Shown piece by piece: positions 1-8,301 of a DNA stretch of 64,000 nucleotides. A program made the position numbers and the translations under genes. The notes beneath the pieces are model-generated. The model was not told the origin of the DNA. It searched no databases and was given only the letters and a program-made list of their open reading frames with translations. The stretch is from Sva-07 sp963716235. Its GTDB lineage: Bacteria > Actinomycetota > Acidimicrobiia > Acidimicrobiales > Ilumatobacteraceae. How positions within the stretch are numbered: the stretch's first letter is position 1; each line of letters begins with the position of its first letter. The stretch spans positions 62,001 to 126,000 of the forward strand of contig CAVQTE010000014.1 of assembly GCA_963716235.1 (NCBI GenBank), in the 5' to 3' direction.

Positions 1-1
1 G

Positions 2-283
2 CCAAACGATCACAGCGACGCCGACTACGACCGCGCGTGCGTCGAGCGGCTCGAACGCCTCGACGCTGACGCGCAGCCGGTGATCGCTGCGCTCGCCGCG
101 GTGGAGCCGCGTCTGGCCCGCTACGGACCACGACTGACCATGGCGTCGACGAGGGTCGCGCTCGGCGACACCAAGCAGTTCACCGGCGTGATGTGCGAAT
201 CGTTCCACGACGTCTGGATGGAGCTGCACGAGGACCTGATCGTGCTCCAGCGAATCGACCGCACGCACGAGGGCAGCTTCTGA
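2..283 (+). CDS. 3' end of an unrecognised protein, truncated by window edge
   Basis: The frame is open from the first bases of the window to a TGA at 281-283, giving 93 visible C-terminal residues. No start can be chosen because the gene runs off the left edge. The fragment is helical and charged, with an aromatic, acidic stretch (VWMELHEDL) near the C-terminus. I do not recognise the family with confidence. Such C-termini occur in some actinobacterial helix-turn-helix regulators, but the DNA-binding part would lie outside the window, so no function is assigned. About 120 bases of non-coding DNA separate it from the next gene, with no obvious terminator. Confidence 0.5.
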   Translation, partial: PNDHSDADYDRACVERLERLDADAQPVIAALAAVEPRLARYGPRLTMASTRVALGDTKQFTGVMCESFHDVWMELHEDLIVLQRIDRTHEGSF

Positions 284-400
284 TCAACGGGTTCGGTCGG
301 CGATCTGCTCGTTGACCTGCCCGCTGACCTGCTCGCCGAGCGAGGGTTCGTCAGGCGAACCGACTTGGTTTGCTGAGCGAACTCACTCTAGGTTTCCGGC

Positions 401-898
401 ATGAACAGTGCCGACATGCAGGAGGTGCCACACCCGACGCCGTGTTCCATCCAACGCAGCCTCGAGATCCTCGGGGACCGCTGGACGATCCTGATCATGC
501 GCGACGCGTTCCGCGGCATCCGCCGGTTCGACGACTTCCGACGCGATCTCGGCATCGCCCGACCCGTGCTGGCCGACCGTCTCAAGCAACTCGTCGACGC
601 CGGCGTGCTCGAGCGGCGCCAGTACTGCGAGCATCCACCCCGTGACGAGTACCGCCTGACTCCGATGGGCGCCGCGCTCTCGCCCACCCTCGTCGCGCTG
701 ATGCGCTGGGGAGACGAATGGCTCTCCGACGATGGTCCGCCCACCACGCTCATCCACGAAGTGTGTGGTGAGCCACTCGACCAGGCGTTCGTGTGCTGGC
801 ACTGCAACGAAACCTTCGGCAGCGGCCAGATCGCCAGCCGACCCGGCCACTCCGACACCAGCCCCCACCCCCACACCGACACGCAGGGAACCCGATGA
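401..898 (+). CDS. HxlR-family winged-helix transcriptional regulator
   Basis: This 165-residue protein has the HxlR core at about residues 12-100: an early Cys followed by the LGDRWTILIMRD helix, the recognition region RPVLADRLKQLVDAGVLERR, and the wing ending in YRLTPMGAAL. The C-terminal part holds Cys residues in CGEP and CWHC, a small zinc-ribbon-like or redox-sensitive feature common in actinobacterial HxlR proteins. HxlR proteins are cytoplasmic dimeric DNA-binding regulators, often responding to aldehydes or redox stress. A second Met at 416 is an alternative start. Its TGA overlaps the fbiC ATG (ATGA), so the two are probably co-transcribed and translationally coupled. A role in controlling F420 synthesis is inference from that coupling. 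Confidence 0.9.
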   Translation: MNSADMQEVPHPTPCSIQRSLEILGDRWTILIMRDAFRGIRRFDDFRRDLGIARPVLADRLKQLVDAGVLERRQYCEHPPRDEYRLTPMGAALSPTLVALMRWGDEWLSDDGPPTTLIHEVCGEPLDQAFVCWHCNETFGSGQIASRPGHSDTSPHPHTDTQGTR

Positions 899-3276
899 CC
901 ACAACCGACATCACCCACCACGAACTCCTCGACCGCTCCACCCAGGATCTGATGGCGAGCGCCGCTGCGATCCGCGACGCCACCACGGGTACCCGCATCA
1001 CCTTCAGCCCGAAGGTGTTCATCCCTCTGACGTTCCTGTGCAACGACACGTGCGGCTACTGCACGTTCGCCCAACCCCCGGCACGAACCGACAAGGCCTA
1101 CCTCGACCCCGACGATGTGCTGCGCATCGCCCGCCAGGGCGCCCGCACGGGTTGCCACGAAGCGTTGTTCACCCTCGGAGAGCGCCCCGAGGAGCGCTAC
1201 GAAGTCGCACGTGACTGGCTCCGCGACCGGGGCTACGACTCGACGGTCCACTACGTCGCCGAGATGGCTCAACTCGTCCTCACCGAGACCGGTCTCCTCC
1301 CCCACGCCAACGCCGGCGCGCTGTACGCCGACGAACTCGGCCGACTCCGCCCGGTCAGCCCCAGCCAGGGCATGATGATCGAGTCGCTGAATCCCGATCT
1401 CGAGGCCCACCGCAACGCCCCCGACAAGACACCGCAGCGCCGCCTCGACACACTCGAGGCCGCCGGGGAACTCTCGATCCCGTTCACCACCGGCATTCTC
1501 GTCGGCATCGGCGAGAGCCGCGCCGATCAACTCTCCGCTCTCGAAGCCATCGCCGCCAGCCACCGCCGCCACGGCCACGTCCAAGAAGTCATCGTCCAGA
1601 ACTTCCTGCCGAAGCTTCGCACCGCCATGCAGGGCGTTCGAGCCTGCCCGAGCGATGACTACCTCTGGGCCGTCGCCGCCGCACGGGTGATCCTGCCTGC
1701 CGACATCCACCTGCAGGCGCCACCGAACCTCTCCGACGACTTCGGGGTGCTCCTCGACGCCGGTATCGACGACTGGGGCGGCGTCTCCCCCGTCACCGTC
1801 GACCACGTCAACCCCGAACGTCCGTGGCCCGACCTCGACCGCCTCGCCGAGGTCACCGCCGAACGCGGCTTCGTCGTCGCACCCCGCCTCACGATCTACC
1901 CCGAGTTCGTCGCCGACCGCTCCCGTTGGCTCGACCCCGCGCTCCACTTCCCGGTCATGGACCGCTCCGATGCCGAATGGCTCGGCCGCGACGACCCTGG
2001 CCAGTACTGGCCCGAGAAGACCACCGCAGCGGACACCGTCGCCGACGGCGCCGAGTTCGTGCTCGTCGGCCACCGCTCGACCGCCTGGTATTCCGGGTCC
2101 GACCATCGCCCACCGACCCTCGTGCCGGCCGACCCCGCACCTGTCGAGGGCGCCGTCTCCGACGTCCTCGCCGGCATCGACGCCGGTGAGGAGCCCGGCA
2201 TCGACGAGATCGTCACCCTGTTCCGCGCCCGTGGCCCCGAGGTCACGGCCGTCGCGCACGCAGCCGACCGGATGCGCCGCGAACTCGTCGGCGACACCCT
2301 CACCTGGGTCGCCAACCGGAACATCAACTACACCAACGTCTGCACGTTCAAGTGCAAGTTCTGCGGGTTCTCGAAGGGTCCGCTGTCACTCAACCTGCGC
2401 GGCACGCCCTATCTCCTCACACTCGACGACATCGCCGAGCGCGCCCGCGAAGGCTGGGAGGCCGGCGCCACCGAAGTCACCCTGCAGGGCGGCATCCATC
2501 CCGACTTCGACGGCGACTACTACATCGATGTCACCCGGGCCGTGAAGGACGCCGTGCCCGGCATGCACGTCCACGGCTTCACCGCCCTGGAAGTCACCGA
2601 AGGCGCCCGACGCCTCGGCGAGGACCTCACCACGTACCTCGGCCGACTGAAGGACGCCGGCCTCGCGTCGCTGCCGGGGACCGCTGCCGAGATCCTCGAC
2701 GACGAAATCCGCGCCATCCTCTGCCCCGACAAGATCGACACCGATCAGTGGCTCGACGCCCACCGTGCCGCCCACAGCATCGGGCTGCACTCGAACGTCA
2801 CGATCATGTTCGGCGCCGTCGAGCAACCCGTTCACTGGGCCCGCCACATCGTGCGGACGCGTGACCTCCAGAAGGAAACGGGCGGGTTCACCGAGTTCGT
2901 CGGACTCCCGTTCGTTCACATGGCGTCGCCCATCTACCTCCAGCGCAAGGCACGGCGCGGCCCCACGTTCCGCGAGAACTTGCTGATGCACGCCGTCGCC
3001 CGCCTCGCCTACGGCGAGTTGATCCCCAACATCCAGGCGAGCTGGGTCAAGGTCGGTCTCGACGGCGTGGCCCAGATGATGCAGGCCGGCTGCAACGATC
3101 TCGGTGGCACCCTGATCAACGAGAACATCTCTCGAGCAGCGGGCGCCAGTCACGGCCAGGAGATGACCGGCGAACGCTTCGCCGAGTTCGCCGCCTCGAT
3201 CGGCCGGCCGATCGAGCAGCGCACCACGAGCTACGGCCGCGTCACCCGCGACATGGCGGGCTCGCCGCCGGCATGA
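895..3276 (+). CDS. fbiC: FO synthase, fused CofG-CofH (F420 cofactor biosynthesis)
   Basis: This 793-residue protein makes FO, the 7,8-didemethyl-8-hydroxy-5-deazariboflavin chromophore of F420, from 5-amino-6-ribitylaminouracil and tyrosine. It is a fusion of two radical-SAM enzymes. The N-terminal CofG half carries a CxxxCxYC cluster motif with Cys 49, 53 and 56 (CNDTCGYC). The C-terminal CofH half carries Cys 483, 487 and 490 (CTFKCKFC). The length and fused order match actinobacterial FbiC rather than the split archaeal proteins. The ATG at 895 overlaps the upstream stop by four bases; an upstream in-frame Met at 793 would run through the HxlR gene and is rejected. Its product is needed by the several F420-type enzymes in this window. 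Confidence 0.97.
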   Translation: MTTTDITHHELLDRSTQDLMASAAAIRDATTGTRITFSPKVFIPLTFLCNDTCGYCTFAQPPARTDKAYLDPDDVLRIARQGARTGCHEALFTLGERPEERYEVARDWLRDRGYDSTVHYVAEMAQLVLTETGLLPHANAGALYADELGRLRPVSPSQGMMIESLNPDLEAHRNAPDKTPQRRLDTLEAAGELSIPFTTGILVGIGESRADQLSALEAIAASHRRHGHVQEVIVQNFLPKLRTAMQGVRACPSDDYLWAVAAARVILPADIHLQAPPNLSDDFGVLLDAGIDDWGGVSPVTVDHVNPERPWPDLDRLAEVTAERGFVVAPRLTIYPEFVADRSRWLDPALHFPVMDRSDAEWLGRDDPGQYWPEKTTAADTVADGAEFVLVGHRSTAWYSGSDHRPPTLVPADPAPVEGAVSDVLAGIDAGEEPGIDEIVTLFRARGPEVTAVAHAADRMRRELVGDTLTWVANRNINYTNVCTFKCKFCGFSKGPLSLNLRGTPYLLTLDDIAERAREGWEAGATEVTLQGGIHPDFDGDYYIDVTRAVKDAVPGMHVHGFTALEVTEGARRLGEDLTTYLGRLKDAGLASLPGTAAEILDDEIRAILCPDKIDTDQWLDAHRAAHSIGLHSNVTIMFGAVEQPVHWARHIVRTRDLQKETGGFTEFVGLPFVHMASPIYLQRKARRGPTFRENLLMHAVARLAYGELIPNIQASWVKVGLDGVAQMMQAGCNDLGGTLINENISRAAGASHGQEMTGERFAEFAASIGRPIEQRTTSYGRVTRDMAGSPPA

Positions 3277-3341
3277 CGTTCCCCCGGTGGGCCTGAGCGC
3301 GTTCGGGCCCGCCGCTCTCGTCGTGATGGTCCAGTTTTCTC

Positions 3342-3347
3342 TACGAT
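3342..3347 (+). promoter_or_regulatory. -10 element of a likely leaderless promoter for the mutase
   Basis: TACGAT fits the actinobacterial TANNNT -10 consensus and ends six bases before the GTG at 3354, so transcription would start at or next to the start codon. There is no Shine-Dalgarno sequence in front of that GTG, which supports a leaderless mRNA. Confidence 0.5.
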
Positions 3348-3353
3348 GCACCC

Positions 3354-4985
3354 GTGACTGACAATCGAGCCGCCTGGCAACAAGCCGTCGATGATTCGGC
3401 GACCCGCGACGTTCCGTTCACGACCATGTCGGGGATACCCCTCGATGGCGTGTACGGACCCGACGACGGCGAGTTCCCCGGCCAGTACCCCTACACGCGT
3501 GGGCCCTATGCATCGATGTACCGCTCGAAGCTGTGGACCATGCGAATGTTCGCCGGGTTCGGCACGGCCGAGGACACCAACTGGCGGTTCAAGGAAATCA
3601 TCAAGAGCGGCGGTGACGGGTTGTCGACGGCGTTCGACATGCCCACGCTGCTCGGGCTCGACTCAGACGACCCGATGTCGCTCGGAGAGGTGGGGCGGTG
3701 CGGGGTGGCCATCGACAGCCTCGCCGACATGGAGGACCTGTACGCGGGCATCGACCTCGGGGAGATCACGACCTCGATGACGATCAACAGCCCCGCCGCG
3801 CCGATCTTCGCCATGTTCGTCGCACAGGCCGAGAGGTCAGGCGTGCACCGTTCCCGCCTCGGCGGCACCCTGCAGAACGACATCCTGAAGGAGTACCAGG
3901 CACAGAAGGAGTTCGTGTTCCCGCCGCGCCAGTCGATGCGCCTGGTGCGCGACACGATGCAGTTCACCGCAGCGGAGATGCCGCGCTGGCACTCGATCTC
4001 GATCTCCGGCTACCACATCCGTGAAGCCGGCTCGACCGCCGTCGAAGAGTTGGCGTTCACACTGGCGAACGGCTTCGCCTACGTGGAGTTGGCCATGCAG
4101 GCCGGGCTTCCCGTCGATGCGTTCGCGCCACGACTGTCGTTCTTCTTCAACGCCCACATCGACTTCTTCGAGGAGATCTGCAAGTACCGCGCCGCGCGCC
4201 GCATCTGGTCGCGTTGGATGCGCGATCGCTACGGCGCCGAGCTCGAACGATCGCTGCAGTTGCGCTTCCACACCCAGACCGCCGGCGTGTCGCTCACCGC
4301 ACAGCAGCCCGAGTTGAACATCGTGCGCACCGCGATCGAAGCACTCGCGGGGGTCCTCGGCGGTACACAGTCGTTGCACACGAACTCGATGGACGAAGCA
4401 CTGGCACTCCCCACCGAGAAGACCGCCAGAATCGCCCTACGAACCCAGCAGATCATCGCCAACGAAACCAATGTCGTCCACGTCGCCGACCCGCTCGGCG
4501 GGTCGCACTACGTGGAGGCGCTGACCGACGAGATCGAACGTCAGGCCGAGGAGATCTTCACCTACCTCGACGGGATCGGCGACGGTTCGATGCTCGAGGG
4601 CGTCATCGCCGGCATCGACGACAACTGGTTCCAACGCCGCATCGGCGACTCCGCCTACGACCTCGAGCGGTCGTTCAACAGCGGCGAGCGGATCGTCGTC
4701 GGCGTCAACGCCTACACCGAGGGCAACGACGACGAACTCGAACTCCTCCGCATCACCAACGAAGACGAGACCCGCCAACGCAAGCGGCTCGACGCCGTCC
4801 GCGCCGACCGGAACCAGCGCGACGTCGACGACGCGCTCGCCCGCCTGCGCGCCGAAGCCGCCGACCCCAATCTCAACCTGATGCCGACGCTGATCGACGC
4901 CTCACGCGCATACGTCACACTCGGCGAGATGATGGGAGCGATGGCCGACGTCTTCGGCCGCCACACCGAAGTCCCCGTCTTCTGA
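3354..4985 (+). CDS. Cobalamin-dependent acyl-CoA mutase large subunit, isobutyryl-CoA-mutase-like
   Basis: This 543-residue protein matches the TIM-barrel large subunit of the methylmalonyl-CoA mutase family: YPYTRG near residue 45, the SISISGYH motif ending at His221, and GGTQSLHTNS further on. It lacks the C-terminal B12-binding domain, so it needs a separate small subunit, not seen here. Two substrate-selecting positions are informative by hand alignment. Where methylmalonyl-CoA mutase has Tyr89 and Arg207, this protein has Phe66 and Gln184, the pair known from isobutyryl-CoA mutase. It probably isomerises isobutyryl- and n-butyryl-CoA or a related branched acyl-CoA. The GTG start follows a -10 element directly. 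The stop codon lies inside a long hairpin shared with the convergent SDR. Confidence 0.9.
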   Translation: MTDNRAAWQQAVDDSATRDVPFTTMSGIPLDGVYGPDDGEFPGQYPYTRGPYASMYRSKLWTMRMFAGFGTAEDTNWRFKEIIKSGGDGLSTAFDMPTLLGLDSDDPMSLGEVGRCGVAIDSLADMEDLYAGIDLGEITTSMTINSPAAPIFAMFVAQAERSGVHRSRLGGTLQNDILKEYQAQKEFVFPPRQSMRLVRDTMQFTAAEMPRWHSISISGYHIREAGSTAVEELAFTLANGFAYVELAMQAGLPVDAFAPRLSFFFNAHIDFFEEICKYRAARRIWSRWMRDRYGAELERSLQLRFHTQTAGVSLTAQQPELNIVRTAIEALAGVLGGTQSLHTNSMDEALALPTEKTARIALRTQQIIANETNVVHVADPLGGSHYVEALTDEIERQAEEIFTYLDGIGDGSMLEGVIAGIDDNWFQRRIGDSAYDLERSFNSGERIVVGVNAYTEGNDDELELLRITNEDETRQRKRLDAVRADRNQRDVDDALARLRAEAADPNLNLMPTLIDASRAYVTLGEMMGAMADVFGRHTEVPVF

Positions 4986-5021
4986 TGTAACGAATGGTGT
5001 CTGACACCATTCGTTACATCA
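4983..5021. terminator. Perfect 18-bp hairpin between convergent genes
   Basis: The sequence is a perfect inverted repeat with 18-base arms and a three-base loop (CTG). The left arm contains the mutase stop codon and the right arm ends four bases before the stop of the opposing SDR. It can act as a bidirectional terminator, although no T-tract follows. Its central 15 bases, GGTGTCTGACACCAT, recur exactly at 16652-16666 inside the ABC permease gene. Confidence 0.75.
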
Positions 5022-5025
5022 ACGG

Positions 5026-5838
5026 TCAGGTGCGGCGACCGTAAGCGGCCGGGGAACGGCCGTGTTCGTCGACGATGCCGAACTCGGGTCCGACGTCTTC
5101 GACCCATTGGATCGAACCTGATCGTTCCATCAGATCGGGAGCGCCCGCCAGCGCGGCAATACAGCGACCGACGACGAGCGGCGTCTGCGCGCCCTCCATG
5201 TCGGTGTCACGCTTGCCCGACCACTCGACGATGAACTCCGTCGACACGGTGCCCGGGTAGATCACGAGGCAGGCGATGCCCTTGGGTTCGAGTTCGATGG
5301 CCATGTCGGCGCTGAGCCGATCGAGCCCTGCCTTGCCCGCCCCGTACGACGAGCTGAAGTGGTAGCTCTGGCCACCGGGGGACGACACGTTGAAGATGAC
5401 CCCACCCGGACCCGCCGCGAACAGCAACGGCGCCGCGTGCCACGACGCCACGTAGTGCGCCCGCAGACCGATGCCGACCTGGTCGTCCCAGATCGAGATC
5501 GGGTGATCCCAGAACCCACCGCCCCAGGCAGGCGGATCGGGGATCTTGTAGACGTTGTTCACCAGGATGTCGAGCTTGCCCTCGTCGGCGCGGACCCGTT
5601 CGAACAAGGCGGCGATCTGCTCGTCGTCGCCATGGTCGGTCTGCACGGCGATACCGCGACCGCCCGCCGCATCGACGAGTTCCACCGTGCGGTCGATCGT
5701 CAGCTCGCCACTGCCGGTGCTGCGGCCGGTGACGTAGACCGTTGCACCCTGCTCGCCGAGCGCGACCGCCGTGCCGCGACCGATGCCTCGGCTCGATCCG
5801 GTGACGACGGCGACCTTGCCTGCCAGTGGCCCAGCCAT
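5026..5838 (-). CDS. SDR-family oxidoreductase (DHRS1-like)
   Basis: This 270-residue NAD(P)-dependent short-chain dehydrogenase has the Rossmann motif TGSSRGIG at residues 13-20, LVNN in the middle and the catalytic YGAGK. The insert with several Trp and Pro residues after LVNN (DPPAWGGGFWD) resembles DHRS1-type SDRs. The substrate is unknown. Its ATG overlaps the P450 stop by one base (TGATG), so the two are co-transcribed and may act in sequence, oxidation of a hydroxyl formed by the P450 being an inference. Confidence 0.92.
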   Translation of the reverse strand: MAGPLAGKVAVVTGSSRGIGRGTAVALGEQGATVYVTGRSTGSGELTIDRTVELVDAAGGRGIAVQTDHGDDEQIAALFERVRADEGKLDILVNNVYKIPDPPAWGGGFWDHPISIWDDQVGIGLRAHYVASWHAAPLLFAAGPGGVIFNVSSPGGQSYHFSSSYGAGKAGLDRLSADMAIELEPKGIACLVIYPGTVSTEFIVEWSGKRDTDMEGAQTPLVVGRCIAALAGAPDLMERSGSIQWVEDVGPEFGIVDEHGRSPAAYGRRT

Positions 5839-7106
5839 CAGGCCGCACCCGCCGGGACGACGTCAACGTCGAGCCGGGTGAGCCCGCGCAGCAGGAAGCT
5901 CGGGAAGTACTGGTACTCGTTGGTGTCGGGCAGCGAGAAGCTCTCGAGCCGGCTGGACAACTCCTCGAGTGCGACCTTGCCCTCCAGACGTGACAACGCC
6001 GCCCCCAGGCAGAAGTGGATGCCCTTGCCGAACGCGAGATGATCGCGCAGGTTGTCGCGATCGGGATCGAACCCGTCAGGCTCGGGGTACAGCTCCTCGT
6101 CACGATTCGCCGAGGCGAACACGATGACGATGCGCGCCCCCTCGGGAATCTGCACGCCACCGAGTTCGTGGTCCTTGGTCGAGATCCGGAACATGCCCTG
6201 CGTCGGCGTCGACAGCCGGAGCGCCTCCTCGACGATCTGCGGCGCCCTCGCAGGATCCTGCTTCAGCCGGGTCCACTCGTCGGGGTTCTCGGCGAGCAGT
6301 CGCATCGTCTCGGTGAGCAGCTTCGTCGTGGTCTCGTTGCCGGCCACGAGCAACTGCTGCACGATGCTCAACATCTCGGGCATGTCCAGCGGCCGCTTGT
6401 CGGTCACCTCGGGATCGTCGTCGTCGATGCGCGCCTGCAACAGGGCGGTCAGCAGATCGTCCTGTGGCTCGGTCTTGCGACGCTCGAACTCCGCGGCGAA
6501 ATAGTGCTGGTACTCGTTGACACCGCGCTCGGCTTCGAGGCGCTGCTCCAGCGTGATGTCCGTGCCGATGCCGGCGATCGAGTCATCCGACCACCGCTTG
6601 AAGTCGGCCATCCGCGACTCGGGCACATTGAGGGCGTGGGCGATCACCTCGACGGGCAGCGGCACGCCGAACTGCTCGACGAACTCGATGCGACCGCTGT
6701 CGATCCACGAGTCGATCAACCGGGTGGTGATCGAGCGGATGACGGGCTCGAGTTCAGCGATCACCTTCGGCGTGAAGGCCTTCGACACGAGCCGGCGATA
6801 CCGGGTGTGCTCGGGCATGTCGGCGGTGAGCATGGTGGGCACGCGGGGATACCCGTCGGCCATCACCTCGGACATCCTCGCCCGCGCGTCGGACGGCAGC
6901 GGCATGCTCGCTCCGCCGAACAGCGACGAATAGGTCGCCGGATCGCGCAGCACCTGCATCACCAGCTCATGGCTGGTCACGAGGTACATGCCGACGGACT
7001 CGATCAGCATCACCGGCGCCTCGTCGCGCATCTGCGCGTAGTGCGGGAACGGACATTGGATCGCAGCCGGGTCGAATGGGTTGAAGGTGGCGAGATCGGT
7101 GGTCAT
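5838..7106 (-). CDS. Cytochrome P450
   Basis: This 422-residue soluble bacterial P450 has the I-helix oxygen-activation motif AGNETT (residues 255-260), the ExxR pair in VEEALRL, and the heme loop HLAFGKGIHFCLG with Cys366 as the axial ligand. No membrane anchor is seen, as expected for bacterial class I P450s that use ferredoxin partners; no ferredoxin gene is adjacent. The start at 7106 is preceded by AAGGAG at good spacing; upstream in-frame Met codons lie in the preceding LLM gene and are rejected. It heads a P450-SDR pair, 40 bases downstream of an F420-dependent oxidoreductase. The substrate is unknown; steroid or fatty-acid-like compounds are possible. Confidence 0.95.
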   Translation of the reverse strand: MTTDLATFNPFDPAAIQCPFPHYAQMRDEAPVMLIESVGMYLVTSHELVMQVLRDPATYSSLFGGASMPLPSDARARMSEVMADGYPRVPTMLTADMPEHTRYRRLVSKAFTPKVIAELEPVIRSITTRLIDSWIDSGRIEFVEQFGVPLPVEVIAHALNVPESRMADFKRWSDDSIAGIGTDITLEQRLEAERGVNEYQHYFAAEFERRKTEPQDDLLTALLQARIDDDDPEVTDKRPLDMPEMLSIVQQLLVAGNETTTKLLTETMRLLAENPDEWTRLKQDPARAPQIVEEALRLSTPTQGMFRISTKDHELGGVQIPEGARIVIVFASANRDEELYPEPDGFDPDRDNLRDHLAFGKGIHFCLGAALSRLEGKVALEELSSRLESFSLPDTNEYQYFPSFLLRGLTRLDVDVVPAGAA

Positions 7107-7146
7107 CGTGTACTCCTTGACGGTCGGGTCGGATGTGGCATGACGG

Positions 7147-8235
7147 TCACAGATCGGACAGCATCTGCTTGAGCATCGGCAGCTCCATGCCTCGCGCCAG
7201 GATCTCGTCCATGCCGCCGACCACGCCGGTGATGTTGGCGAGCACGACGTGTTCGAGGCCGTTGCGGGCATACGCCTCGAACTGGCCGGCGAGTTCCTCG
7301 GTGTTGCCGACGAACAGCACTTCCTGGACCATCTCGAACGGGATCGTGAGGGCGATGTCGCGGAGTTCGTCGGGGTCGAGGTCATGGATGATGACATCCA
7401 CGAAACCCTGGGAGTCGTTGCCGAGCGGATGCTGCAGACCGTGTGCCTGCCACATGTGGCCCATGGCGAACAGCCCGAACAGCTTGCCGAGCGGTTCGCG
7501 CTCGAACATCTCCGCAGCGGCCTCGGCGCTCTCGGCGAACAGCACGAACGGCAGCAGCGAGCACTCCGGCATCGGGCGACCCGCCGCCGCGGCGTGGCCG
7601 GCGATGACCTCGCGCTTGGCGCCGTACTCCTCCGGTGTCATCCACCACGCCGGAATCCAGCCGTCGCCGTACTCGGCAGTGAGCTTCAGCATCCGGGGGC
7701 CGTGGCCCGCCACCCACACGGGCGGCTTGCCGCGTCCTTCGGCTTCGAGCGGCAGGCCCATGCGACCGACCCCGCCGTCGGCCATCAACCCGGTGTCGAG
7801 CAACGACCGCAGATCTCGCAGGACATCGGCGAGAATCGACACCGGCTTGTCGAACGGATAACCGAACGGCACGAGGCTCTCCGCCTCACCCGACCCGATG
7901 CCGAGGATGAAGCCCCCCGGGTTCAGGTCGTTCAAGGTCAACGCCGTGCGGGCCAGGTCGGCCGCCCCACGTCGCGTCGCATCGGTGACGGAGATGCCGA
8001 AGGGCTTGTCGGTCATCGTGCCCACCACGGCGCCGTAGCAGAACGGGTCGTAGAACGCATCGGGGTCGGCAGCGAGGTCGGACAGCGGGATGTCGCTCCA
8101 CAGCCCGGGGTGGAAGACGCCGAGGATGTGGTCGGGCGACCAGTACGAGTCGAACCCGACCTGTTCGTAGACCTCCAACATCTGCACGGTGCTCCCGAAC
8201 GGGAACTGCGAGGGCAGGTTGACTCCGACTTTCAT
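7147..8235 (-). CDS. LLM-class F420-dependent oxidoreductase
   Basis: This 362-residue protein is a luciferase-like TIM-barrel oxidoreductase. It starts with the typical beta strand MKVGVNLPSQ, then FDSYWSPDHILG, and has the glycine-rich segment GFILGIGSGEAE and PPVWVAGHGPRML used for flavin or deazaflavin phosphate binding. Members in F420-producing actinobacteria use F420 for hydride transfer, whereas FMN-type homologues also exist, so the cofactor is inferred from family and from fbiC in the window. AAGGA lies at suitable distance before the ATG at 8235. It is followed at 41 bases by the P450 gene. Confidence 0.92.
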   Translation of the reverse strand: MKVGVNLPSQFPFGSTVQMLEVYEQVGFDSYWSPDHILGVFHPGLWSDIPLSDLAADPDAFYDPFCYGAVVGTMTDKPFGISVTDATRRGAADLARTALTLNDLNPGGFILGIGSGEAESLVPFGYPFDKPVSILADVLRDLRSLLDTGLMADGGVGRMGLPLEAEGRGKPPVWVAGHGPRMLKLTAEYGDGWIPAWWMTPEEYGAKREVIAGHAAAAGRPMPECSLLPFVLFAESAEAAAEMFEREPLGKLFGLFAMGHMWQAHGLQHPLGNDSQGFVDVIIHDLDPDELRDIALTIPFEMVQEVLFVGNTEELAGQFEAYARNGLEHVVLANITGVVGGMDEILARGMELPMLKQMLSDL

Positions 8236-8301
8236 GATGTCCTTTTCGTGGTCGAGGGCGCGATCGAGGGTGGGGGGGTCTTGATGCTGGTCATGGCGCG
8301 G

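Noticed and set aside
2..283. Assigning the first fragment to a MerR or TipAS-type regulator
   Set aside because: The visible C-terminus is too short and lacks diagnostic motifs.
388..2259. Long open frames antisense to the HxlR and fbiC genes
   Set aside because: They are low-complexity Arg/Val/Gly/Asp-rich shadows of high-GC coding DNA, without recognisable domains, while the plus-strand genes are clear.
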